The notes under the pieces were generated by a model. That model did no database searches. It was not told the DNA's origin and worked only from the letters and a program-made list of their open reading frames with translations. Shown one piece after another: positions 1-11,400 of a stretch of DNA of 64,000 nt. Position 1 is the stretch's first letter; each line of letters begins with the position of its first letter. The translations under genes and the position numbers were made by a program. This DNA is from Tanytarsus gracilentus (Eukaryota; Arthropoda; Insecta; Diptera; Chironomidae). Where the stretch lies: assembly GCA_038502055.1 (NCBI GenBank), contig JAXRKN010000040.1:6160001-6224000 (forward strand), written 5' to 3'.

Positions 1-62
1 AAAATTATTATCTGAAGTGAGTCCCCTTATAAAAGAGAGTAATTTTGCATGAAAACACTTAC

Positions 63-3000
63 CGGTTGACAGCCGCATGTGACTCGATCAAATTGAAATC
101 CTGTTCCACACTCTTTCGTCTCCCGACACACGCACTGACACGAGTTTGGATCGAATAATTTTTGAGGTTGACTCTGGAAGCGAGAAATTTAGTTTTGCAC
201 CAAAAAATAATGATCAAACATATAAAGCGACATTCAAAGCATTTACTTATTAAAAAATCTAAAATTTCTCACCTTGGCGCATTCCTCCTCTTCGTCTTTG
301 TTATTACATTCACATCGGCACTGATTTTTAATGAATCTCTGTTGCGAATTACAATCGGCCGATGTCTTTTTGCAAAGGCATTTGCACTTATTGTGTTCCT
401 TAATTGTCATCGTGACATCTCCCATATTTAAAAGCTTTGACGAATTAACGTACTTTGTTTTCTTGACTGTCACTACTTTCTCAACTTCATCGGTTGGTGA
501 GCAAACAGTGCCCGAGTGTGCACAACAACCTCCACACTGCTTTACAAGCACACACGAAGGAAAATAAAACACCGATGGGTCTCTTTCTTCTGCGGGAACT
601 GTTGGAATTAAAGTGTCGATGGGTTGACAAGTAGCTTGACGCAAATTACTCGCTGTTGCTCGCTCTTTAAAAAAACAGTAATTAAAAATTAATCAATTTA
701 TTTTACAGAAAAATGGCCAACAATGAAAATGCTCTCAATGCGCTCTTAAACGTCGGACTTAGACAGCGAGAACTGAATAATGTTTTGGCTTCAAATTGTG
801 TTCTCGACTGGTTCGGAAGAACTTTAAAGGGACGATCAAAGGTTGTGAATTTTTATTTCAACTCGAATAATTGCTACGAGCATTCTTCAATGTTGAATGC
901 AGAAACAATCGATGCATTCGAGGAACGATCAACACACTTGTCAACGTAAGTTTTATTTGCGCGTTATTAAAAAATTTTATTTGTCAATTTAAAATCTCAC
1001 ACAGCCGTGATCAACCGTTAGACAATGTACACAAACCACCAGAATTAAATAGCAATGAACAATGGTATGATTGTGAAACACATTCTCCGGTTAATATCAA
1101 AGATACCAATAGAACGCCGTCGCCGAAACGACCAAGTCAAGTACTTATTTGCCCACCTGCGCCGCATCGTCGAAGTCTCTTGAAAAATTCAAGCGACGAA
1201 GACGACGAAAAAATTGGACCTTTAGATGAAAGTTTTGAAGAAGGAATTTGTCCGCTCGATGGACCACTACTGAAATTTGCTGAAACTGAACAAATTCCGC
1301 GATCACCCGATCGAAAACGTCAACGTCAAAATGATGAAAGCGATAAAAAGTCTGAATTTATTTCTTTGGAGCAAAGTCGATATTCAGCATTGCACTACTT
1401 TGAAGCTACTGGTGTTGTCACAGTTCGTCGTCAAGCATCATCATCATCGTCGCCCGATGAATATGATCGTCGTGAGTGTAAAATGCAAATCTCATACCGA
1501 GTCAACAAGGCCATGGCCAACGATATTCAAATAGCATTAATTGTGTACAAAAATAATTCGAGCAACATCAAAAGCCGCCGAAATTTGATGCTGGAATTTA
1601 AGGATGATGTTGAGACATCAGCAAACGCAACAGTCGTCAATTTAACTCCATCGAGTCAAACTCAATTTGCAGTTAGAGAAAAAATTATCAGCACAGCACC
1701 GGCTGGAGAGAAAAAGCAATCAACTCCAATGAAGCGATCAAATTCATCACGAAACTGCCTTCGATTCTAAGCGCTCGTCACAGCCATATGAAACCGAATT
1801 TCAATATTTTATTTAACAAAATGATCTTTTATATCTTTTTTTCTAAAGATATAAAATTGCAAAATTTAGCAATTCTATTTAACATTTAAGCTGTGTATAT
1901 TTTGTAAGTAATCACACGTAAGATTGTGTTCATTATTGTTTATGTCAAAAAATTATTTCTGAATAAACAAATACAGAGGGAAGAATAAAAAAATATCAAA
2001 CGGGTGATCATTAATAATATTTTAGAAGAGCACAAGAGAGTTTAATTAAATTTATTTTTCAACTCACTTTTTCGATTAGCGGGATGAAAAATGAACGATG
2101 AATTACTCGACAAAGAATTCGTAGTGTCTACAAAGTCATGGACGAAGACATCAATGTCACTGATCATGTTGATTTTTTCCGCCAATTCCATGGGCATCTG
2201 AAAGAACGAGAACAAAAATATCTTATCACTAACTAAACAGTGAACACAGCTTTTAAGTGACGCCAATTCACTCTTGTTTGTTTAAAACATTAACTTTTTT
2301 CAAGATAGCACGAGGCGCGTCGTTGTTTTTATCACTAAAATTTCATGAAGGTGCTTCTCGTTTAAACTTTTCGCACGTAATTAGGTAGCGTCTCGGCCAT
2401 TCTCAATTAATTAGGAAAATAAATTTGTTTAACATTCATAGCTGCTGGCTATGAGTCACATTAGTCACATAATGAATGTATGGGATTTTTCTAATGTTTT
2501 CATCGACTCTTTTAGGTAACGTGTTAATTTTAAAAATCAAGACAGTTCGTTACTTATTTTTAAAACTATTTAAAAATTTTGAATTAGTAAAATTAATAAA
2601 ATTCAATAAATCATGTCGAGGTATTTTTTTAAACACGTTTCAATACGAATCATTTTTTTTCACTTCTCTATATATTTCTAAACTTGCCTATAATGCAGTA
2701 ATTAAAATTCCACAAGCATCTCTCAATTAAAGTGGAAGACGTATTACATATTAATTTTTTTGTTTGAGCGAGACAATTGCTGCTTATTTTCATCGCAAGA
2801 GAAAAAGAGAGCAAAATCTCAGTCTGGGTAATTGTCTGGAAAATCGATTAAAAAATTATTGAAACGGTAGTGCCTGCGAAAAATTTCTCTAAATGTCAAT
2901 AATGATTGAAAGATATAAAAATTCCACTTGCATTAAATCATAAGTTCTCTGAATGCGTTTTATTTCTGCTTGAAAATAGGCGAAACTCGAAGAGAAAATT

Positions 3001-4921
3001 GCATGACACTGAAGAATTTCTTAATCCACACACAAACGAAATTTTTTTAAGGTTTGGCACTTCTTCAATCATGCAAATCTCTTTCTCTCTCTGCGTTGGA
3101 TGCTTTTCGATTTTTTTTATAAAACGATGGATTTCAAAAAAAAATTTAGTTCCAGACTTTCAGCATAAAATTGAGGATTTTAATAAGAGATATAAAGGAC
3201 GGCGTGCTTTCTGTTCAAACATATCATCATCGGATTCTGATTTGACTGACGAAGATTTAGCAATAAAACCTCAAGTAGACGTTTGCTCAAAATTTCATTG
3301 ATTTTTGAATTTTATTATTTTAATAAACTTTTAAAGTTAAAGCTTTTTTAAAGATTCGCTCACAGCCCTGTTGTAAATTCAAACTTGTCAATATAAAAAA
3401 AAGCTATAAGTTAACGATGGCGAGAACAGTTGAGTATAGAGCTAGAAATGCATTCTTAGAAGAACTGGAAGTGATTTCAATAAGCAGTAGCGAAAGTCTT
3501 CATATGGAATTGACGACGCTAAGAACGCCTCAAAAGTTCTAAGATATTTATATCATCAAGAGCCACTGAAATCACTCACACCGACAGGGCTATCAAATGA
3601 ATCGGAGTAAAATTCTGTCAGCAAAATAAATTACAAAATGATCAAGTATAATAAAGTGATTTCCTAAGTTAAATTAGTGTATTTCTTCTTTTCAAGTAAA
3701 ATCCTCAGCTACTTTAAAAACCCAAAACATGATCAAGATCAAGATAATCTATAGCACACCCATATTGTTAAATGCATAAACAAAATTCGACACGCTCTTC
3801 TGAGTTTTCACTTGTTTAGTGAACCTGTTGCAGACATGTGTCGGTATATAGACAGTACAAACTTCTTTTTTTCTGTATCTGTCGCTTAGCAAATAATTCT
3901 GTCAAACACAAAAATGTGTTCAATGTAGTTTTATTAAAATGTATAAATTGCCATGGAAAGCGCGTATACAGAAATGTTGTGAATGAAAAAATAAAATATA
4001 ACTTCTGAAAAGGGTCGGTCGACGCGGTTATGAGTCATCGCTCGAGTATTTACTAAGTTTTAAGTATGCTTTTACGATACCAATGAACCACTGAGGAGGC
4101 GATTTAACACGCTTTTTTACGTGATTTGGCTATTAAATTTTTGGGTGTAAATTTTTATAGAATTTTTATTTTTTTCGTGACAGCCGATAGGTCACTAGCA
4201 TAATTAAAACTAGATGAATGAACTATTGCTTATTACTCATCAGCATTACATTCATTCGCTGTAATTTTTTGCAGTGATATTTGATAGCTTTTGAAGTGCG
4301 TCGCATCAATGATTGTGAATTTTTTTGTGTAGTATTTCCTGTTGAATTTAGTTTTTGCACACAATTAAAAAATATTCTTCTTGTTATTAAACCGGATTTT
4401 ACATACTACTTATGCCAGTCACATTTGTTGCATTCGATGAAGTTTTATATTTGTATGAAGCACATTTTTGCAACAACCTTTAAGGCCATGTGATGAGGAT
4501 CAGAATTTAGACGATCAAGAATTTGGGTATTCAAAAAATATCTTAAAGCTCTTGATTGAAAAATTTAACACTTTTTCGAGAGAATTTTAAGTCCAACATT
4601 TCATTCCCACATTTTTATTTTTATGCAACTTCTCAATACTTCATTAATGAAGCATTTTTAAACGTAAAGTTTATCGAGAAATATTTTCTGAATCACACTA
4701 CGTAAGAAATGGCGCCTCACTTCACTCACCTCACTTAAGTTGCACATTTCACAATCTCCTTTTGTGGAATTTAAAAGCTCTGTCGTGTGATCACTAGAAT
4801 CTGCCGTGGTCATATCTGTTGTACTTTGTGCATTGACAGTGATTTGTGTGGCAAAAATACAAATAGCTACAACTTGACACCACGATGACATGCAAATGTT
4901 TCTCTTCGTTAATCTTTTCAT
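63..4921 (-). CDS. Pvf: PDGF/VEGF-related growth factor (Pvf-like), 3' end missing
   Basis: Secreted ligand expected to act on a PVR-type receptor tyrosine kinase. Coding exons on the minus strand: 4730-4921, 2068-2197, 273-664 and 63-173; all junctions are GT-AG and in phase, giving about 275 residues before the gene leaves the window through a donor at 61-62. Exon 1 starts with a signal peptide (MKRLTKRNICMSSWCQ, then a hydrophobic core ending near VNA). Exon 3 carries the cystine-knot growth factor domain: ATCQP, then SCVLVKQCGGCC, then TVCSP, and a closing CKCLC. Exons 3 and 4 continue with CRCEC and CQCVC repeats, like the cysteine-rich tails of invertebrate PVFs and VEGF-C/D. Family assignment is firm; which paralogue (Pvf1, 2 or 3) is not decided. 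The first intron is 2.5 kb, and the second (665-2067) contains a plus-strand gene. The start is chosen for the signal peptide; no other in-frame ATG precedes it. Confidence 0.85.
713..1770 (+). CDS. Nested nuclear-type protein, possibly roughex-like
   Basis: Two coding exons, 713-945 and 1005-1770, joined by a 59-bp GT-AG intron, encode about 332 residues. The whole gene lies inside intron 2 of the minus-strand Pvf gene. The N-terminus (residues 24-75, with DWFGRTLKGRSKVV) and a later block (YSALHYFEATGVVTVRR followed by KMQISYRV and IQIALIVY) look like split halves of an NTF2-like fold. Between them is an acidic, Ser/Pro-rich linker with proline-directed sites (TPSPKRP, SPDRKRQRQ) and basic nuclear-localisation-like clusters. 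RRNLML near the C-terminus fits a cyclin-binding RxL motif. Length and motifs resemble the fly Cdk inhibitor roughex, but this is from memory of the family and is only a suggestion. An AG preceded by pyrimidines at 707-708 suggests a 5' UTR exon further upstream. The 3' UTR runs about 200 bp to the AATAAA at 1962. Confidence 0.75.
1962..1967 (+). terminator. Polyadenylation signal of the nested gene
   Basis: AATAAA lies 192 bp after the stop codon of the gene at 713-1770. It is the first canonical hexamer on this strand after the stop, so the likely cleavage site is near 1980-1995. Confidence 0.55.
2906..3301 (+). CDS. Putative small membrane protein ORF in Pvf intron 1
   Basis: An uninterrupted 131-codon ORF inside the first intron of the Pvf gene, on the opposite strand. 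One hydrophobic segment (about residues 54-70, ISFSLCVGCFSIFFI) is followed by basic residues (KRWISKK), as in a single-pass membrane protein. The C-terminal part ends in an acidic Ser/Asp run (SSSDSDLTDED). AATAAA occurs about 20 bp after the stop. No family is recognised. Chance ORFs in this window reach about 120 codons, so length alone does not prove coding; the non-random composition of the C-terminal half is the main support. Confidence 0.3.
   Translation: MKDIKIPLALNHKFSECVLFLLENRRNSKRKLHDTEEFLNPHTNEIFLRFGTSSIMQISFSLCVGCFSIFFIKRWISKKNLVPDFQHKIEDFNKRYKGRRAFCSNISSSDSDLTDEDLAIKPQVDVCSKFH
3419..3544 (+). CDS. Possible micro-ORF, 41 codons
   Basis: A short ORF in Pvf intron 1 starts in a reasonable context (AACGATGGCG) and ends at 3544. 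It encodes a basic-acidic N-terminus (MARTVEYRARNAF) and a Ser-rich stretch. Immediately downstream a second frame stays open to a TAA at 3608-3610 and reads like coding sequence (YLYHQEPLKSLTPTGLS), and AATAAA follows at 3625-3630. This could be a small gene with a frameshift, a decayed retrocopy, or chance. No homologue is recognised. Confidence 0.15.
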
Positions 4922-7900
4922 CTTTACTTTTTCTTTATATCAAAAACACGTTTACACTATAAAGTCTCTTTGGATTTTTTAATAGGATTAACACTCTGTT
5001 GAGAGAAAAAAGTATTAAATAAAGTTGTTAATTGATTGACTAACCGTCGTGTGATAACACGGCAAAAATATTTTTACGGAGAATTTCAAGTAAGATTCGT
5101 CGGAAAAATATAAAATTGCAATGACGTGTTGCAAATTCTTTGAGAGCTCAAACTAGTTTTTTTGGGAAATCTATTTTTAGAGAGCGACATGTGAAGACAT
5201 CAAAATATTTAAATTATATTTTTTAATCTGAATTTTTATATCAAACTTTTAATAGTTAAATGTAATAGTTTTGTTCAAACTAAACTTTATGTGTCACCCA
5301 CGAAAAATATTTTTGTCACGAGCACGTAATTTTTTTAAAATTTTTATTTTCAAACTCGCATTGCGGAAATTAACGCTGTTTGTTATACCAGCGGCATACA
5401 CAATTTGTTTTATGTATTTTTTGAAGGTGCACGATTTTTTTAAAATTTATTTATTTTCGATAGTGCATTCGAGTGAACTTGAAATAGATCGATAAAGGCA
5501 TTTTTATCAGTTATAGAAATTGAGGGCAATGTGAAACTGTAAAATTGTCCTATGTCAATGTGAAATTAATTTTTTTTTCAAGTACTTCAAATGCAACGAA
5601 CTTTTGTAATCTCAACTTTTTTCAATCTTTATTTTTTTGCTTACACAATTTTTTCACTGGCTCTCTTGATCGGTTTTAAATTATTTATTTTAAAACTTAG
5701 AACAATATTTTTTTGCGACTCTTAATTTTCACCTTGGATATACGCGTTGACTGTTGAAATGAGACTGACTGAGCCTAAAGCTAAAAGCAATGCTTAAACT
5801 CGCATGCGCATATATGTGTTAATGCTTTATATAGAGTGAGTTGTGTAAAATGTGAACGTTTAATTCAAAAGAAATTCTCTCAGGTGTATTCGAAAAACGT
5901 TGAACAATGAAGCGCCATTGCGGTTTTGTTGAGGGTGGAAAAATTAATCTATTAAGTTTTTAAATAATTAATAACTTTAACCTACTTTTCAAATTAACGT
6001 GTTGGTTGAAATATTTTTTTTGACGAAATTTTGTGAATTTCAAATAGTTTGCAAACTAATCATTTCATTAAGAATTGTGATAAACATCACGATTAAGTGG
6101 AAAAACCTAATTTCACATTAGATTAGAGCATCCCACAAAAATATGAAATGAGTCAGGCTTGTTTTCAATTGTCAATTGAATTAAATTATGACGGCGTGAG
6201 AAAATCAGACAAAATGATAAAGGAAGATGATCTAATCTCAGCATCATAAAGTGAGTAATTCCTGGAGAAATATGACGACATCTTACTACGATAAAGAATT
6301 TAATCAGCACCAGTTAATTATCTAGATAAAGCTTGTAATTTAATAAAGATAAAATTAATAAGAAGCAAAAGTTTTATTTTCTAATTCATTCTTTTATTAT
6401 TTATACTTCATTGATATAAGAATTTATGTGTTTTTTTTCATACCTGCGAAAATGTTTTCTCATTTTTTCCGTTTATCAAGTGGAAAAATTCTCATCTGTT
6501 TCATTTCATTAGTCAAATTCGCATCTTACATTTTTCTCATTATAAATAAATAGTTTTATAATCGATGCTTTTTTTGTGTTGCCAAAAAAAAATCATGTAT
6601 TAATTTTTCTTTCTTTTATCTCGCACTCGATTGAAAATGGGTTGAGATTTTTTGTGTTATTAAATGGAGCGAAAGTGACACGAAAGATTTGAGTGAAAGA
6701 TGAAGATGGAAAATTTTCACGTTTTGCGAAAATTCGTCTTCGAATGTTGCCTTTCACAATGTAAAAATTTTCATCTTCAAATTTTACGATAACAAAATCT
6801 CAAGATTAAAGTCACCAAAACTCCCAAATTATCTTAAAACTATTAATTATTTTTTCCTTTGATATTTTTTTTGCAACTTTTTGCTTTCATTTCCTTTTCG
6901 GATGGTCTACAAAAAATAAATTTTCCTTAGTTTTCTTAAGTTCTGATTTTTTTCTTTCAATTAACATAGCTGAATTTTATTCTAAGTAGATATTATATGT
7001 GTTTCCATCATACTTTCTCTTAATTTCTTATTTTTGCTACTTCCATTCAAAATTCATATTTTTTCGCTTTTGATCTCGAATCAAAAAATTCTTTGTTAAT
7101 TTCGTCCCATAAATTGTTCAAAAGTTTTCTGTTGAATTTTTCGAGGATATATTAATTGAAATTTTTAAACTGTATACAAGAGTTCATCATGAAAATTCAT
7201 TTTCTACGTTTTCTTAAAGCTAAAAAAATTTCTGTAACTTTTGTCGAACATTATTTTTTACACAGTTTTTTATTCATAGAATTGAGTTGAAGAAATTTCA
7301 CTATGTATATGAAACAAAAATTCCATCAATTTGCTTTTAGTGAGTAATTTTTTAAAAAATCATAATTTAGCATTGGTTTACACATTTTCTGCCTCAACAC
7401 ATTACTTTACTAGATATTTATAATTTACCAATCATTCATCAGTGTTTTTTTTTAAAAAAATCTTCAATCTAATATGCATTAATTACTGGCGTTTTTGGCG
7501 CATTTTTCCTTAAAATATATTTAATTTTTTTTATACATTATACAAATTTTATTTAAATACATATTTTACGAATGCAAATGAAGAAAAATTTTAAGAAAAA
7601 GGTGTTTAATTGTCATTGAGTAACTAAAAATTGAACTAAAAAATTGTCACTATACAGTCAAACAGTCAATCATGTTGAATTGTCATCATCAATTATTATT
7701 TGCTTTTTTTGAGGTTCAGGCTACATTTAATGTATGATATATGCAAAAATCCTTGTTTTGAGTGTTTGGGGTGATACCAATGAAGATAAGAAGCGATTAC
7801 ACGACGAGACATTTAAAATCATAGTTGTGACCCTAACAAAGTTTAATTCATATGTAGCTAATTTTTATTTTAGTCAAAAAAGAGGGTTCAACAATTCTTC

Positions 7901-8460
7901 AAATGGTTATGTCATCAATCACATGAAAAAATCTATAATCGATTAAAATTTAAAGTAACCCCCACAAAACTAAATTAATTATTAAGAAGGTGATTATTCC
8001 TTGTTTTTGTGTGTGTGTTTTTTTTGTTTTGATATCGATGAAAACGAGGAAATTCTTAAAGTTTCCGTAAAAATTAAAAATTTCTTCGCTCTCAGAAACT
8101 TTACAATTTTTTCATTTTACGAATTGAGTAAATATGTTGAATTTTCATCTCTCATATTATTTTGTAACTTATCATGTCTTATCATTTATATTTATATAGA
8201 GCATCTTATAAACCTAAAAAAGTCATTAAATTAAATCGTGCCTCAACACTTTTTGTTTTCTTTCATCGTGTCGTCATGATTTTCCCCACATTGTCTATTT
8301 AAGTCATTTTTTTAGTTTTGTCGATGTTGATTCAAACAAGGAGAGTTCATCATCATTATTATAATGAATAAAGCTACGGTTTCTTCATTGAATTTTTGTG
8401 CCTTATCATCATCTCTCGTCAATTCCATCTCAATTTATTTTCTTCTCCTTTATGACACAT
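4922..8460. other. Intergenic stretch between Pvf and Atrophin
   Basis: About 3.5 kb of AT-rich sequence with no convincing coding frame. It should hold the promoter and 5' UTR of Pvf (4922-5900 side) and the 3' UTR of the Atrophin gene (8461 side). The one clear structure is the inverted repeat at 6693-6787, listed separately. Confidence 0.6.
6693..6787. repeat. 95-nt hairpin, candidate small-RNA precursor
   Basis: The arms 6693-6720 (GTGAAAGATGAAGATGG...) and 6761-6787 pair over about 27 positions with two adjacent mismatches near the base, two G:U pairs, a bulged A and one C/A mismatch near the loop. The intervening 40 nt contain a second short stem (ATTCG-TCTT-CGAAT). The size and single-stem shape are in the range of insect pre-miRNAs, but no known miRNA seed is claimed and a chance inverted repeat in AT-rich DNA is possible. 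Confidence 0.35.
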
Positions 8461-11400
8461 TTAATGTTTGCCAACTCGAGCTGCAGCCTCTTCCATAGCC
8501 CTCATTTTTTCACGCTCTTGCTGTTGTCTGGAATTAAATTATTTTGCACACATAAAATGAAATTTTTTTGCATATAAAATTTTGTTTATTAATTACCTAA
8601 AATACTGCTCATGTATGGAATGAGCTCTGTCGAATGCAGCCGATTGTCGTTGAAATTCAGCGGCCTAAATGATTGAAATTATTTTAGTTTCCATTTTGAT
8701 TATTAGTTAGACGCAATTATTACTCTTACTTGAAGCTGATCAGCATAGCTCATACGTAGTAAAACATCCGAATGTGGATCTCTCTGCATCAACAGGTTCG
8801 GTCGATAGGGAGGTACATTCGCTGTTTAGAGAAGATAAAAAATTGATTAGTACTTGAGAAATAATTTAATCCTTGCGAGTGAAGGATTTATTGAATACAA
8901 ACTCACGTGGTAGTTGAAATCCTGCGGCTGCGTGTGCTTCCTGCTGCTGTGAAGAATGTAGGTGTAAATGTGTATGTGAATGAGCATGAAATTCACCAGC
9001 CAAACGTAACTAATTTTACAATTTATATTTCATAGGATTTTTTTTCGGGCAAGACCAATATTTTTTTGAAACCATTTATAGAAAATTTATTTTTATTGCA
9101 TTAGGATAAAGTTTAATTACAGTTTCGGTTTCACATTCATTACAAAAATCATCAGAGTGATAAAGAAAAAATAAAATAAAATAAAAAGACGTAAGACAAT
9201 TGAAAAATTATTTAAAACAATAATTGAGCAAAAAGAGAGATGGATATGAAATTATAATAATAAAAAAGGAGATGTTAAGTACAAAAAAAGTGATGAAGCG
9301 ATAAGAGAGGAAATCGTGCGGAAGCTTATAGAGATTTTCTCTCGCAATTTGATGATAAAATTATGATGTAAATCCGAAACATGAAAAAATTGGTTTACAA
9401 TGCAATAGAGGGGGAAATTGATGTATAGCTTGGGAGATGTGAGTCTAATAAATATTTTTGAACTTACCATTTGTTCGTTTGGATCCATGCCTGGATGAGG
9501 CGGACCAGGAAGACCTAGTCGTTCTCTTTCTAATTGCGGCAATCCAGGATACATTTGTGGATATGGCCCCGGATGAATACCTCTGTAAATTTATTGTTAT
9601 TTAAAATTGAATTAATTGAATTAATTAATTTAATTTACCGTCTGTAAAAGTCCATCCAGTGAGCTGGATTTCCGGGTCCCATTCCTTGCTGATTTTTCAA
9701 TTCATCAAATTCTCTGCAAAAATAAAATGAATTTTAATAATCGGCTCATAAAAATTCTCCGCACACAGCAATGAAAATGACATATGAAAATGTTAAAGCA
9801 TAAAAATGGTTTTGAGAGATTTTTTTTGAATGAATCGATGCCAATTTTATGATGATATATGCGTGTTAAGGATGAAAAATCAAGCTAATTTTAATGTATA
9901 CAGCATTAAGACATTTTTTTTCATATATACCTTTCACGATTATAAATGTGATAAGGTGAAATCATATGATCCATAGGACTAAATAGAGAGAGAGGAAAGA
10001 AGAACCCAAATTTATTTATTGTCGATAAAGATAAATTTCTCTCTTTGTATATAAAATATCTTTATCAATTTTTTTTCAAACAAGTTTATCTCACCTGAAT
10101 CCAACGTGCGGTCGCGCAAAATCACTGAGTTGTCGGAGAGCCGGCGTATCCGGATATGGAGATTTAATTTCGGGTTTTAATTTTTGTTGTGCTGCAGCGG
10201 CTGCCGCTTGTGCTTGCTGTTGTTGTTGCTGCTGCTGTTGAGCAGCTTGTTGTGCCTTTCGTTCCCTCTCCTTCTCGGCCAACTTTCTATCACGTTCTTC
10301 TCGCTTTCGTGCTAGCTTTGAGTCAGGTGTTGGCTTAAATTCTAAATCGGTTCTTGTGCATGAGTTATAATCGCCTCGATCACATCGCCGTACAAATCTA
10401 AAAAAAATTAATTATTAAATTGTTAAATTTAAAAAACAATATTGTCTTACATAGCCGATTGTGATCGATGGCATTCGGTATCGTCTGGTTTAGCCTCAGG
10501 GCTTGGTCCTCTGTCTGGATGTACTGGACTCGGAGGTTCAGGATCCGGCTCTATATCAACTGCATCTATGTGCACTGGTTCTGTTGGATGAGATCCCATG
10601 CCAGCAGCACTGGCAGCATGAGCTCTTAGAGCCTCAATATGACTCGTTTTTCCAGGTGGCAGAGTATTTTCCATGAAAGGATGTGATGGAGGATATGGAG
10701 ATGAGTAGGGACCGTGACCTGGTCCCGAAGGACTATTGCCAATACCAGAATTACCACCCGAGTTGTTATTTCCCTGAGGCGTCTTTGAAGGCGCCGGAGA
10801 TTTGAGTTTATCGTGAAGGTTCGTTACTGACTTTGGTCCATTGGCGTGTGGCGACGGCGGTTCATCGCTTCGTGGCGGTGGAATACTCGTGGGATGATGT
10901 AGAAGGGGTCCACCGTCTAGTGGATTTGCACCCTTCATGTACGAATATGCGGCAGGTGATGGACCGTACGGTGGATAGGGATAAGGCGAATTGAAGGGAT
11001 TGTGTGCGTAGAACATCGACGGATGTGCCAACAAGTGGTGAGGATAAGGGCTCTGTGATGGATGCATTATTGGACTCTGAAGTGATGAAGTTGGTCCCAT
11101 GATTGGAAGTGGTAATGGCATCGAGGGATGTCGAACTGGTGGACTCGCACCGGGACTGTAGAAGAAAGTTCTATTATTTAGATTTATACCTGTAAATACA
11201 ATTAATTCACTCACATTTTACTAAGTGGACTGGCCACGAGAGAAGATGCCGATGAGCTGGGTGGAGGTGGTGTCATGTGCGGCGATTGCTGTCTCATTAA
11301 GTGTCGCTCTCGCTCAGCCGATATTGCAGCTGGCGAAGGACCAACTGGCTGTCCAGCGCCTAAATGTAGAGGACTATTTCGACTCAAGTTTGCTGGATGA

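Noticed and set aside
4658..4921. A TGF-beta propeptide first exon: Cys-x-x-Cys followed by a helix ending in LDKL, reminiscent of myoglianin/GDF11
   Set aside because: The GAG|GTGAGT donor at 4729 joins in phase to the exon at 2197 and then to the PDGF/VEGF domain. No mature TGF-beta domain exists downstream on this strand.
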